Below are positions 53,321 through 63,410 of a stretch of DNA of 64,000 nt, piece after piece. Each line of letters starts with the position of its first letter. Positions within the stretch are counted from its first letter, which is position 1. The notes beneath the pieces were generated by a model, which ran no database searches, was not told the origin of the DNA, and worked only from the letters and a program-made list of their open reading frames with translations. This DNA comes from Bacteroidota bacterium (lineage in GTDB: Bacteria > Bacteroidota > Bacteroidia > UBA4408), in assembly GCA_963169745.1 (NCBI GenBank), contig CAUJCU010000016.1, positions 50,554 to 114,553 on the forward strand, given 5' to 3'. Position numbers and translations under genes: made by a program.

Positions 53321-53358
53321 AAAAAAAAAAGGCTGCTCAATATTGAGCAGCCTTTTTT
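53321..53358. terminator. bidirectional Rho-independent terminator (second copy of the GGCTGCTCAA stem)
   Basis: Stem GGCTGCTCAA (53331-53340) / TTGAGCAGCC (53343-53352) with A10 before and T6 after, between convergent asnB and the giant surface gene. The same stem is at 3090-3111. Confidence 0.92.
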
Positions 53359-53378
53359 AAATTATCAAGCCAAACCAA

Positions 53379-56300
53379 TTATCTTACCACTTTGGTAGAT
53401 TGTGTTTTTCCGTTATAGAATAAATTTATAAAGTAAACACCTTCGCTTAACTGTTGTGTATTTAAACGTATTTGCTCTTTGGAAACCGTTTTATTAGGAA
53501 GTGATATAACTTCTCTACCAGATACATCTGTTAGTTGAATTTTTACCGGAGTAGCACCTTCAAAATTAAAATCAATAGTTACATACTCATTCCAGTTGGT
53601 AACAGTAGGTGCATCGTTAGCTTTAAAACGATCAGATACTAAGGTAATGCTTTGCATAAGTTCTTCCTTGCATAAATCATCCGTTACCGTAAGTGAAACC
53701 TGATAATTTCCTGAATGCTTATAAACATGACTTACTGAATTACCAGCCTCTATACTTTCACCATCTCCAAAATTCCAAAGTAGATTTGCCTCTGCTGGAG
53801 CTGAAGCAACAAAATTAACTTGGATACCTTCAGAAACTTCAACAGGAGTCTCAGTTTTTACTACTGTTTTCAACAATTTATCTGAACCTATAACCACTTG
53901 ATTTGACAAAGTATTGCATTGTGCAGCAATGTTATTGTAAGTGATTTGGTAAGTTCCTGGAGCCAAATTGTTGATTTCATTGTTAGATACTGAACTTGAA
54001 GCTACCGTGTTACCTTGGTTATCTTTAACATTATAGGTCCATGATGTAATATTTTGGGTATTTTTTATTTGAATACTACCATCACTTGTGTTAGAACAGC
54101 TTGAATTAGATACCGCTAAAACAGGATTTTTGGTAATATGAATTATAAATCGTGGTGTTGAATTTTGAGCCTCCATATAAAACTGGTAAGTGCCTAAATC
54201 TTTAATATTAGTCTTCATTCCAGTCTTCAAATCTTCAAAAATTACGCAAGAAGTACTGCCAAAAGTTTCCAATCCTTCAAAACTTAAGCTGTAATTACCA
54301 CTCACCCCTGCTTTGATTCTAACCGGCACTTCAAGTGCGGCTACATCTTGAGGCAAAGTGTTAATACTTAAATCTTTGCTTGATGTTACCAATGAAATGG
54401 AAGGAACTCCTGTTTCCGGGCTAAATAATTTGAATGCATCATATTGACCATCAAAATTAACCGTTGCCTGGTCAGCAAATCTAATAATAGCCTCATCTTT
54501 AAAGTTATTACCTTCTAATTTTAATCTAAATAAGCTGCCTTTTGTTAAGGAAGGGCCACTAGTTCGAATGAAATTAGGATTACCAGCCACTTTAATGTTT
54601 TCATGGGCAATTAAAGAAGGGTTAAGTGCATTAGCCTTTACAAAGAATCCTTGTGATGAAGGAATCAAATTAGAGGCACCGTTTGTACTTACACCGTTAA
54701 TGTATGTAGCATACTGAGATAAGTCAGCTTGCCACATATAAATTGCATCTTCCATATTTACTTTTGTCCAACTTGGGCTATCCCAATCAATAGTAGAAGG
54801 GTAAGGATTTGCAACTAAATTAAATCCATCATCAGCAACATTTCCACTTGAAGAGAATGTTACACCAAAGTCATAATCATTTTTTGTAGTTGGTCCAGTT
54901 ACATCAATTAATAAATCTGTAGTGGTATAGTAACTTGTTCCTAAATATACCCAATAACCAACACCAGATGTAATAGGATCAATAGCAGCGTTTGTAATTG
55001 GAGCATAAGAAGATGGAGCATCAAATGGTGCTAAATCATATTCGGTGTAAGTGTATATTGAGATAAAACTACCGGCATTTCCCGTTGAACCAACAAAGCC
55101 CGAAGTAGGGAAATCATCGGTCCACTGGTTAATTTTAGCGTTTTTAACTGGTGTTCCTAACATAGCCCAGCCAGTTGTTCCGCCTGGAGCTAAACGTTCC
55201 ATTGTAATATCTCCAATAATATCACCGCCTGTTAAAGGAGCAATACGTGCAGTTCTCGTTAAAGTTGACTTCAAAATCAAACGATTTTGAATACAGTCAA
55301 AAGTTCCATTTGTACAGGTTAGTGTATTTAAAAGAGTTTGTACTGCAGCCAATCGAGCACCTAATGGGTTATTTAATGTAACATCATAGAAATTAGTTGC
55401 CGTTGTTCCTCCAATTACCTGCTGTGCCAATGAACCATTCAAAGTAATTAACCCGGAACGAGCATTAAACGTTGAATTATTCGTAAAATTACCTTTTAAA
55501 TCAATAGCATAATTAGATGACGAAACATCAAATGTGCCTGAATTTATAGTAATGTTTCCATTAGCAATGATAGATTTTGCCAGCATCTTAATACCAACAC
55601 CATTAATGTTTATTGTGTTAAACGTAGTTGAGGCTGAACCTCCAATGGTTTGAATACCTCCATTGAAGTTTACTACACCTGATCCCGGATCAAAAGCTGT
55701 TGAATTTACATTGTTGTTCCAGTTTTTAAATATAGTGATATTCTTATCATATACACTATTATCTACAGTACCTCCATTAATAGTTAAGGCTCCGTTTACG
55801 GTAATGTTAACATTACTTAGAGTTTTGTTACTAGAATTTGAGAAAATCAAATTGTTATAAACTGAATGTGGTAAAATAACACCGGATTGAGTTCCGTAAT
55901 ACTCCACTGTTCCTCCGGAGCTGGCAGTAAAAGCATTAAAGTCACCTGTAGGGAAATCAAAAATAGAAAAAACAGGAGAAGCACTAATTCTTAACAAGCC
56001 ATTTCCATCAGCATATCCTAATACGTTAAACTGCTTATCGGTTAAATCTAAAGTACCATTAATCGTAATACTTGAACAATTGCGGTTATCATTAGAAACG
56101 GTTACAGTATGCCCACTGGCAATTCTAACAGATTGTGTAGAAGGCGTAATACCAGCTACTGGACCGGCATGGCCAACACCCGACCATGTGTTCACATCAT
56201 CCCAATCACCACCTAATGTAGCATTACGACTATATAAGGTTGTAATAACGGTAAATTCTGATGTTTCACCACAAGTATAATCGCCATTTACGTAATTTAC

Positions 56301-59300
56301 TCCAGTTAAGGTCATGGTGTTTAGAGTAGGATTAACCGTTCCTGCTATTCCTCCTGTTGGCACCCAATTAGGATTCAAATAGCGTCCGGTTACATAGGCT
56401 GCTTCGTTTCCTGTTACAAAAATGTCGTTATAGTAATATTTATGATCTATATTCAAAGCTCCAAAACCAGTTCCTCTTACTACCCAGAAATAATTCAATT
56501 GCTTATCAGCTGGATCCTGAGTAGCAGGATGATAAGTTTTTACAGGATTTACGCGAATGCTTCCGTTTGCCGTGTTGTTGTTAATGGTAAATTGAGCCGG
56601 CATATAATCAACATCCGTTCCAACAGGGAAAAGGAAAGTAGCAGGACCCGGGGTAAATAGTTTAACCACTCCGCTATCTCCAAGAACACCATTGGTTTGA
56701 ATCATTTTAAAACCGCCAAATACTCCTGTAACTGAAGCGTTTTGCATTAATCTTAACACATTAGCGCCAATAAATAAGGAGCCATTATTTAAATTTAGAA
56801 CATCAATGATAGATTGTCTGGCAGTAGTTGAAACTCCCGCAGTATTATCTATTGTTAAATTTCCGAATTTCCCATTTCCATCACCACCAATAAACTGTTT
56901 TACTGTACCTTGACAAATAATTTTTCCTGAACCGGTACTGCTGTGGGTAGCATTATTTTCAATATCTTCAATAGAAGTTATTGTGTTTCCACCATCAGCC
57001 AAAGTTCCTTTTGTGAGATATAATGTATGATTAACTCTGATAGCTGAATTGGCTCCTAAAGTAACCATACCCGAACTGAAAGTGTTATTTATTTTAAGGT
57101 TGGCAAAATTTGTAAGGTTACCACTAATACCGGTTAGCGTTTGACTTGATGTAGTAGAGGCAAAGCTCGTAAGTTGAGCATCGGTACCGGAGCGATAACC
57201 ACCAACATTAATACCGGTAGCATTAGAACTGTTGTTGTTTACCATGTTTCCGAGTAAATTAACATCCACTCCATTCGCATTAAAAATACTATAGTCATTG
57301 TTAATTAACAAAGTTCCTTTAATGGCTAGTGGGCTATTGATTACTTGAGCAGTAGCCGTATTTACGCTGGAGGTTCCGTTAATTGTTAAGTTATATATAG
57401 GCTGTGTAGCATCAATTTTATATGTTTGAGCCGAGCCAATACCTCCTTGCTGGCAAAGTATAGTACCTCCTGTAATATAATTCGTTGTTGGGTGTAAGTA
57501 TAAATCTCCAAAATTGGTTCCACCGCCCCTTACAAATCTAAGTGAGGAGTTTCCAGTCATACTAAACGTACTTCCAAAATTGGTAACTTCTAACTTAGCC
57601 CTATGTGGAGCAGCATTTACACCATTAATTAGCACTACACTATTATCAGCTTGTTTGTATGTTAAAGAACCGCTAAGCACGGATAAATTTCTTCTGATTT
57701 GTCCATTCACAAAAAGAGCTCCCCCACCCTTAACTTCAATTTCAGGTTGAGCAATTGATGAGTATTCAATGTCGTTATTTGACAAATAACTTGAAGAACC
57801 AATATTAACTGTTCCATTATCAATTTGGAGTTTTCCATTTAGGATTAAATCAGCATCGTTGTTATCTATTAAACCAATATTAACAACACAAGATGAATGT
57901 GATACTTGTAATTTAGCTGTAGCAGGAATAATAAATGAATTGGCCTGATCGGTTAATGTTAAGTTATATCCTTGCGAGAATTTTACGGTTCCGTTAAGTA
58001 ATTTTAACCAATTATTCGTAGGGGTTACTAATGTTCCTTTTAAGTCAAAATTATACTCATTTACAGCAGAAACACCACGGTTAACCGTGAAATTATTTAA
58101 TTCTGTATAGGCCCCAGCATTCGTTCCATATAAAGTTCTGTTTCCAGTTCCAGTACTAAAGTAATCACATACTCTGCCACCTCCAGCGTTCAAATCTAAT
58201 GTTCCATTATTAGAAATAGCTCCTGTGTGATTCAATATATGGGTCATAGGAGAGCCAACGTTAGCCACTTCAAAAGTACCCCCTAAATATACATTAAACC
58301 CTCCGCCTACGTTAAATGTTTGGGAATAATCGTTTCGTAATTGGGAAACACCAGCATAAAAGTTCATACTTCCGGTTGTCTTTAATGTTTTTGAAGAAGC
58401 ATTATTGAAATAACACGAACCTGTGCCATATTTATTAAAGATGTAAAACAGGGTTAAGTCAATATCAGGCATTGTAATTGATTTTCCTGCTTCTGTGTTT
58501 AAAGTAAGGGAATTATAGTTTTTCAAAACTAAAGCTGTTGGAAGTGCTGAAACTGTAGGAATAGTAAAGCTCGTTCCAGTAGTATAGTATTCTACAGCAC
58601 CACCGGAATTTCCTAAAAATAACCCAAAGTCACCAGCAGGAAATTCTGCAGTAGATAAGCTAGATGAAATTTTTAACTTCCCATTTCCTGTAATTCCATA
58701 TCCATTAAGTACTGAGAAGTTGTGTCCGGTCTTAGTTCCAACATCAAGAATTGAACCACCTCCTAAATATAAATTACCTGCTTTAGCTCCATTGGCAGTT
58801 ACTGTTACTGTATGATTATAACTTACGCCATCACCAATAAATACAGGGTTCTTTGGTCCTGGAGTAAAAGAGGTGGGTGGACCAGCATGGCTTATTGTTG
58901 ACCAAGGTGTGGTCGATAAACTGTTATCTTCCCAATTTCCATCACGCATACTGTAAAATGCAATAACGCTTTGAAACGGATCGTCAGGATCTTGATCACC
59001 TGCTGTAAATTCACCATCAATTACTTGTCCAAAAATATTAGGGTCAATAACAATCTCATTAGAAGTTTCATCTACATCGTTAGGATCTCCAGTAACCCAA
59101 GTCACATCATTAGGTAAGTAATAAGCTGCCACATATTCAGACTCATCAATACCTACACCGGTTACAACGTCAGTTTCATCATAGTTGTAAATATGCTTTA
59201 CCGTTGCTGCTCCCAAATCAAAAACATCACTTGATGTTTTCCAATAATAGGTTAGAGATTGGTTAGCAGCAGTTACCACCGGATGTTCTGAATTAATAGC

Positions 59301-61718
59301 TCTAATATTGATAAAACCATATGTGTTTGGTGTACCTTGTATTTCTATACTAGCAGGGGTGTATTTGTTAGCTGTTCCAAGTGGGTATGTAAATGTTTTA
59401 TATATGTTGCTATATTTTTTTCTTATCCCTCCATTTGATGACAAACCATCAGTTCTTACCATTTTCAAATTACTAAATGAAGTGCCCGTACCAGTAAGTC
59501 CATCATATATTTTTGCAATAGGAATAAAAGTTAAAGTATTAGCACCAACATCAAGAATACCATTGGCAAGCCTCAAGGTTCCTTCAATTTGAATACCGGC
59601 AACAAGCGTTGTTGTTCCGCTCGTTTTATTAATAGCTAAATTAAAAATTCTTCCCGTTCCGTTTCCGCCTATTGTTTGAGCTCCTGAGCCTTGCATAATA
59701 AAGTTTCCTAATCCATTTAGCAATCCGGTAGCAACATAAAGATTACCATTTAATAATACATTTCTTGTAACATTACCAAAGGTTCCATTCAATACTCTTA
59801 ACTCATTATTAATAGTTAATGTAGTTATTGATCCTGATAAGAAACACGAAACGGTTAAAGGTTTGTCAATTAATAAATTATAAAGGTCATTAGTAATTGT
59901 TCCACTTATTGTAAAGTATTGGGTAATGTTACCGTTAAAGGCTGTAGTATTATTTCCTGGTGTGTATGTAGTACCGACATTAATGGCGAAATTTCGAGAA
60001 ATTGTTACATCCATATTATTAGCAGAAAACTCCGGGTTATTACCGGTTGTTAGTATCAAATCCTGCACTACGGTTAATGGTTTAATCGCTACAGGGGTAG
60101 TTAAAGAAATCCCCGGGCCAATGGGTTGACTATCTAATATTAGTTTTGCGCTTCCGGCACCTGCTTTTTTCACGTTTAAAGTTGGCAACGGAATACTTGA
60201 ATTAACAATAAAATTAGTTGATGATGCCGGAATAGTAAGATTAATATTTCCATTGTTGGTACTGTAGTTAGAGCACCCTATTAAAAGTCCTCCACCTGAA
60301 GCTGTACCGGTTTCAGGATTGGCAATATTAATGGTTCCTCCATAAGTATAGAATCCTTGATTAACATAGGGTAAACAAAAACGAGGAAAGTCGGCATTAG
60401 CAGTTCCCGCGGTTGTACCATCTACATTTAATATCCCTGAAGTAATATTGAATGAGCCTTGTTGTAAACCACCAGAAACAATTGGTCTTAATTTTTCAAC
60501 TGTACTTGTTCCGCCATCAATTGAAATTAAACCATTTAAACCTAAAATTAATCCTTCGTTACCAATCGAGAAATTACCATTGGTAATCTTGTACTCCCCG
60601 TTTGCTTCAACACCAGAAGCAGAAGCATTTAACAACATAGTGGCACCATCAATCCAAAGTCTAGACTCATAAGGTATTGAAAATAATCCACCTCCATTTA
60701 CTCGGTTGATGGTATTATTCACACCTATTTTTAATGTACCTGTAATTAATTGTATAGCATCGGCATCGGTATATAATTTTAAATTTCCATCTGCCGCGGC
60801 ATTTACCACTAAAGTTGTTCCGGCATCTATTCCCTTGCTTACTATTAAGGTGTATAGATTTGTGTTTGTATTACACGATAATGTAGAGTTTAACATTCCG
60901 GAAAATTTCAAGTTTACGGCTCCATTAGTTGATGCAGTATATTGTGGAGAGTTACTAAATTCAACAAGCCCATTGTTGGTTACGCTTTTATAAACCTCTA
61001 TATTATGTATTGCATTATAAAGACCCGCTTTCCAAGTTACTCCATTGGTAATATCAATATTTCCTTTGGTTAAGAAGTTGATTACATTGGTAGCTGTATT
61101 ACCTAAAGTAATTTGAAGGCTACCAGAACCTGAGTTGTTAAAAGTTAAATTACCATTAATTACATAATTAGTAGGATTAGAAGGGTTTTCGAAAGTGCAA
61201 TTATTAGCACTTGCGGTATTATTACTAATTATTAGGTTGTTGTATGTTCCAACACTTGGTAAATTTCCGGTTATGTTGTAGTACTCAATTGTTCCCCCTG
61301 ATGAACTCACAAAAGAAGTAAAAGTACCGGAAGGGAAAGATGTTGAGCCGATTTTTAACAAACCTAATCCTGAAACTGTTCCCAATGTATTTCCAGTAAT
61401 TGTTCCCAAATCAAGTGTGGAGTTTGCTTGAATAAAAGTAGCTGTTACTGTACGTGCAGTAATAGTGTTGGTAACCACTTTATTATTAATTACAAAAACA
61501 GCATCTCCAGAGCCCGGCACAGCAGGTGCAACTGATGTTAACCCGGTAGGATCTGTAGTCCAAATTGAAGCTGTGTTCCAATCACCACTAGAATAAGTGT
61601 AATAATTTGTGGCCTGTAATTGCAAACCTGTAAATGCAAAAAACAGAAGCAAAGATAGAAAACCGACTTTCGGACTTTTTAAAAATTTAGAGGATGTAAA
61701 TTTATTCATTATATTCAT
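53379..61718 (-). CDS. giant modular surface protein with three repeat modules, PKD and T9SS-type C-terminus
   Basis: 2779 residues. N-terminal signal about 18-37 (LSLLLFFAFTGLQLQA; MNIMNKF start, MNKF also possible). Three large modules begin with GDWNTASIWTTD (about 40), DGNWEDNSLSTTPW (about 920) and GDWDDVNTWSG (about 1830). Each then has V.I..G.TVT, a line ending GG[TA][IV]EYY, and many short beta-helix-like N/G/T-rich strands; the first two end in YP.GT or FPVGT with a Y[YF]W segment. A non-repeated part (about 2170-2600), a PKD domain (about 2618-2692; WNFGDGESIEAGNSVSHVY) and a T9SS-type C-terminal domain (about 2697-2779; LSEGVYFINLFYNG) follow. No enzyme motif seen. Likely a secreted, surface-anchored adhesin or matrix protein. 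Confidence 0.92.
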   Translation of the reverse strand: MNIMNKFTSSKFLKSPKVGFLSLLLFFAFTGLQLQATNYYTYSSGDWNTASIWTTDPTGLTSVAPAVPGSGDAVFVINNKVVTNTITARTVTATFIQANSTLDLGTITGNTLGTVSGLGLLKIGSTSFPSGTFTSFVSSSGGTIEYYNITGNLPSVGTYNNLIISNNTASANNCTFENPSNPTNYVINGNLTFNNSGSGSLQITLGNTATNVINFLTKGNIDITNGVTWKAGLYNAIHNIEVYKSVTNNGLVEFSNSPQYTASTNGAVNLKFSGMLNSTLSCNTNTNLYTLIVSKGIDAGTTLVVNAAADGNLKLYTDADAIQLITGTLKIGVNNTINRVNGGGLFSIPYESRLWIDGATMLLNASASGVEANGEYKITNGNFSIGNEGLILGLNGLISIDGGTSTVEKLRPIVSGGLQQGSFNITSGILNVDGTTAGTANADFPRFCLPYVNQGFYTYGGTINIANPETGTASGGGLLIGCSNYSTNNGNINLTIPASSTNFIVNSSIPLPTLNVKKAGAGSAKLILDSQPIGPGISLTTPVAIKPLTVVQDLILTTGNNPEFSANNMDVTISRNFAINVGTTYTPGNNTTAFNGNITQYFTISGTITNDLYNLLIDKPLTVSCFLSGSITTLTINNELRVLNGTFGNVTRNVLLNGNLYVATGLLNGLGNFIMQGSGAQTIGGNGTGRIFNLAINKTSGTTTLVAGIQIEGTLRLANGILDVGANTLTFIPIAKIYDGLTGTGTSFSNLKMVRTDGLSSNGGIRKKYSNIYKTFTYPLGTANKYTPASIEIQGTPNTYGFINIRAINSEHPVVTAANQSLTYYWKTSSDVFDLGAATVKHIYNYDETDVVTGVGIDESEYVAAYYLPNDVTWVTGDPNDVDETSNEIVIDPNIFGQVIDGEFTAGDQDPDDPFQSVIAFYSMRDGNWEDNSLSTTPWSTISHAGPPTSFTPGPKNPVFIGDGVSYNHTVTVTANGAKAGNLYLGGGSILDVGTKTGHNFSVLNGYGITGNGKLKISSSLSTAEFPAGDFGLFLGNSGGAVEYYTTGTSFTIPTVSALPTALVLKNYNSLTLNTEAGKSITMPDIDLTLFYIFNKYGTGSCYFNNASSKTLKTTGSMNFYAGVSQLRNDYSQTFNVGGGFNVYLGGTFEVANVGSPMTHILNHTGAISNNGTLDLNAGGGRVCDYFSTGTGNRTLYGTNAGAYTELNNFTVNRGVSAVNEYNFDLKGTLVTPTNNWLKLLNGTVKFSQGYNLTLTDQANSFIIPATAKLQVSHSSCVVNIGLIDNNDADLILNGKLQIDNGTVNIGSSSYLSNNDIEYSSIAQPEIEVKGGGALFVNGQIRRNLSVLSGSLTYKQADNSVVLINGVNAAPHRAKLEVTNFGSTFSMTGNSSLRFVRGGGTNFGDLYLHPTTNYITGGTILCQQGGIGSAQTYKIDATQPIYNLTINGTSSVNTATAQVINSPLAIKGTLLINNDYSIFNANGVDVNLLGNMVNNNSSNATGINVGGYRSGTDAQLTSFASTTSSQTLTGISGNLTNFANLKINNTFSSGMVTLGANSAIRVNHTLYLTKGTLADGGNTITSIEDIENNATHSSTGSGKIICQGTVKQFIGGDGNGKFGNLTIDNTAGVSTTARQSIIDVLNLNNGSLFIGANVLRLMQNASVTGVFGGFKMIQTNGVLGDSGVVKLFTPGPATFLFPVGTDVDYMPAQFTINNNTANGSIRVNPVKTYHPATQDPADKQLNYFWVVRGTGFGALNIDHKYYYNDIFVTGNEAAYVTGRYLNPNWVPTGGIAGTVNPTLNTMTLTGVNYVNGDYTCGETSEFTVITTLYSRNATLGGDWDDVNTWSGVGHAGPVAGITPSTQSVRIASGHTVTVSNDNRNCSSITINGTLDLTDKQFNVLGYADGNGLLRISASPVFSIFDFPTGDFNAFTASSGGTVEYYGTQSGVILPHSVYNNLIFSNSSNKTLSNVNITVNGALTINGGTVDNSVYDKNITIFKNWNNNVNSTAFDPGSGVVNFNGGIQTIGGSASTTFNTININGVGIKMLAKSIIANGNITINSGTFDVSSSNYAIDLKGNFTNNSTFNARSGLITLNGSLAQQVIGGTTATNFYDVTLNNPLGARLAAVQTLLNTLTCTNGTFDCIQNRLILKSTLTRTARIAPLTGGDIIGDITMERLAPGGTTGWAMLGTPVKNAKINQWTDDFPTSGFVGSTGNAGSFISIYTYTEYDLAPFDAPSSYAPITNAAIDPITSGVGYWVYLGTSYYTTTDLLIDVTGPTTKNDYDFGVTFSSSGNVADDGFNLVANPYPSTIDWDSPSWTKVNMEDAIYMWQADLSQYATYINGVSTNGASNLIPSSQGFFVKANALNPSLIAHENIKVAGNPNFIRTSGPSLTKGSLFRLKLEGNNFKDEAIIRFADQATVNFDGQYDAFKLFSPETGVPSISLVTSSKDLSINTLPQDVAALEVPVRIKAGVSGNYSLSFEGLETFGSTSCVIFEDLKTGMKTNIKDLGTYQFYMEAQNSTPRFIIHITKNPVLAVSNSSCSNTSDGSIQIKNTQNITSWTYNVKDNQGNTVASSSVSNNEINNLAPGTYQITYNNIAAQCNTLSNQVVIGSDKLLKTVVKTETPVEVSEGIQVNFVASAPAEANLLWNFGDGESIEAGNSVSHVYKHSGNYQVSLTVTDDLCKEELMQSITLVSDRFKANDAPTVTNWNEYVTIDFNFEGATPVKIQLTDVSGREVISLPNKTVSKEQIRLNTQQLSEGVYFINLFYNGKTQSTKVVR
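55200..61612 (-). repeat. three large coding modules inside the giant surface gene
   Basis: Module starts near 61612, 58975 and 56252 (minus strand), spaced about 880-910 residues. Shared landmarks: GDW/GNW..W, G.TVTV, S..GG[TA][IV]EYY, and in modules 1 and 2 a closing block with YPLGT or FPVGT, Y[YF]W and Y.N or Y.YND. Module 3 is shorter and runs into the C-terminal region near 55200. Boundaries are approximate. Confidence 0.75.
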
Positions 61719-61764
61719 ATTTAGTTTATTTCTTATTATTGAAAAAACATCAAGTTTAACTTAG

Positions 61765-61772
61765 CAAAAGTA
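61765..61772 (-). promoter_or_regulatory. -7 promoter element for the giant surface gene
   Basis: Minus-strand TACTTTTG, 47 bp upstream of the ATG at 61718, with a TTG on the minus strand at 61796-61798 (23-bp spacing), slightly long but plausible. Confidence 0.5.
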
Positions 61773-61860
61773 GAATAATTTTATTAAAGTATCGACAAGT
61801 GTGTCTTTTTTTATGATAAAATAATTTTCATGATTACCATATAAAATATCTATCTTATTG

Positions 61861-61906
61861 ATTATGATTAAATTAATAATTCTATTTTTTAGTTGATAAT
61901 CATAAT
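61861..61906. repeat. 10-bp perfect inverted repeat between der and the giant gene
   Basis: ATTATGATTA (61861-61870) and TAATCATAAT (61897-61906) are perfect reverse complements with a 26-nt gap. No T-run follows on the minus strand, so a normal terminator of der is doubtful; a protein-binding site is possible. Confidence 0.4.
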
Positions 61907-61935
61907 AAAAATTGAATATACAGGATGGCTACGGT

Positions 61936-63246
61936 TTACTTTTGTCTAAAAAACAATAGCAAAGGTACTCCTGTAAAATCAAAAAACTCTCTCATCTTGT
62001 TTTCAACAAAACGTTTATACGGTTCTTTTATGTATTGTGGCAAATTGCAGTAAAAGGCAAAACTTGGGGCGTGGGTAGGTAACTGAGTTACAAATTTTAT
62101 TTTAATATACTTGCCCTTATAAGCCGGAGGTGGATTGTTCTCCAAAACAGGTAGCATGATATCATTTAATCGTCTGGTAGCAATGTTTTGAATACGGTTT
62201 TGATAAACCTGAACGGCTGTTTCTAAGGCTTTTAATAAACGTTGTTTTGATAAAGTCGAGATAAAGAGTATGGGTACATCTCTAAAAGGAGCTATTTTTT
62301 CTTTGATCTGTTTCTCATACAATTTGGTAGTTTGGTTGTCTTTTTCTATTAAATCCCATTTGTTAACTAAAATTACAACACCTTTATGATTTTTTTCAGC
62401 CAAATGAAAGATATTCAAATCTTGTGATTCAAAACCCACAGTTGCATCAATCAATAACAAACAAACATCGGATGTCTCTATGGCACGTATAGAGCGCATT
62501 ACAGAATAAAACTCTAAATCTTCGTGTACTTTCCCTTTTTTTCTTACACCTGCCGTATCAACCAAAATAAAATCATGACCAAATGACTGGTACCGAGTAT
62601 GAATAGTATCACGGGTAGTGCCTGAAACAGGGGTAACTATATTGCGATTTTCTCCTACTAATGCGTTTAAGAGTGATGATTTTCCCACGTTAGGACGACC
62701 AATTATTGCAAATTTGGGCAGTCGTTCTTCCTCTTTATCTAAAATTTTTTCAGGATTTAGATGCTGAACAGCCTCATCAAGTAGTTCTCCTGTTCCTGCT
62801 CCACTAGCGGACGAAATTGGGTACAATTCACCTAAGCCCAAGGCGTAAAAATCAGCAATCATCTGATGACGCTCACTATTATCCACTTTATTAACAACTA
62901 CCAATACTTTTTTGTTTGACTTCCGAAGCAGGCGGGCTACTACTTCATCAAATTCGTGAATTCCATCGGTAACATCTACTACAAATAAGATTAAGTTAGC
63001 CTCATCAATAGCCAAAGCTACTTGTTTCCTGATCTCTCCTTCAAATACATCTTCGCTCCCAATAACATAGCCACCTGTATCAATTACACTAAATGCCATG
63101 CCATTCCAATCACAAATTCCATAGTGCCTGTCACGGGTTACACCGCTAAGTTCATCTACAATGGCATGTCTGCTCTCTGTAAGTCTGTTAAACAAGGTCG
63201 ATTTCCCTACATTAGGTCGTCCTACTATAGCAACAATATTACCCAT
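61936..63246 (-). CDS. der: ribosome-associated GTPase Der (EngA)
   Basis: 436 residues from the ATG at 63246. Two tandem GTPase domains: G1 motifs [12 protein letters not shown] (first) and [12 protein letters not shown] (second), DTGG and DTAG switch II motifs, NKVD and NKWD specificity motifs, then a C-terminal KH-like domain. Essential factor in 50S ribosome maturation. A longer frame up to 63417 is rejected: family proteins start at the first G domain, and a -7 box at 63265 sits inside the extension. Confidence 0.96.
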   Translation of the reverse strand: MGNIVAIVGRPNVGKSTLFNRLTESRHAIVDELSGVTRDRHYGICDWNGMAFSVIDTGGYVIGSEDVFEGEIRKQVALAIDEANLILFVVDVTDGIHEFDEVVARLLRKSNKKVLVVVNKVDNSERHQMIADFYALGLGELYPISSASGAGTGELLDEAVQHLNPEKILDKEEERLPKFAIIGRPNVGKSSLLNALVGENRNIVTPVSGTTRDTIHTRYQSFGHDFILVDTAGVRKKGKVHEDLEFYSVMRSIRAIETSDVCLLLIDATVGFESQDLNIFHLAEKNHKGVVILVNKWDLIEKDNQTTKLYEKQIKEKIAPFRDVPILFISTLSKQRLLKALETAVQVYQNRIQNIATRRLNDIMLPVLENNPPPAYKGKYIKIKFVTQLPTHAPSFAFYCNLPQYIKEPYKRFVENKMREFFDFTGVPLLLFFRQK

Positions 63247-63264
63247 CACAATTTTTTGAGGCCA

Positions 63265-63272
63265 CAAAGGTA
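63265..63272 (-). promoter_or_regulatory. -7 promoter element for der
   Basis: Minus-strand TACCTTTG matches TAnnTTTG, 19 bp upstream of the der ATG at 63246; supports the shorter start. Confidence 0.5.
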
Positions 63273-63410
63273 TGTAATTAATATCAAACAGCCTATTATT
63301 ACTGTAACAATAGCTAATATGAATTAATAGTGTCCTAGGTAAATTAAAATTAAGAGAAGTAGTTAAGTATCTCAAATTATCTTTGAGTTGCACAACAAAA
63401 AACTTCTCTT

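Noticed and set aside
53379..61718. Plus-strand open frames of 60-95 codons and repeats inside the giant surface gene, possibly CRISPR-like
   Set aside because: The repeats are coding, long and divergent with no regular spacer, and the plus-strand frames are shadows of the low-complexity minus-strand gene.
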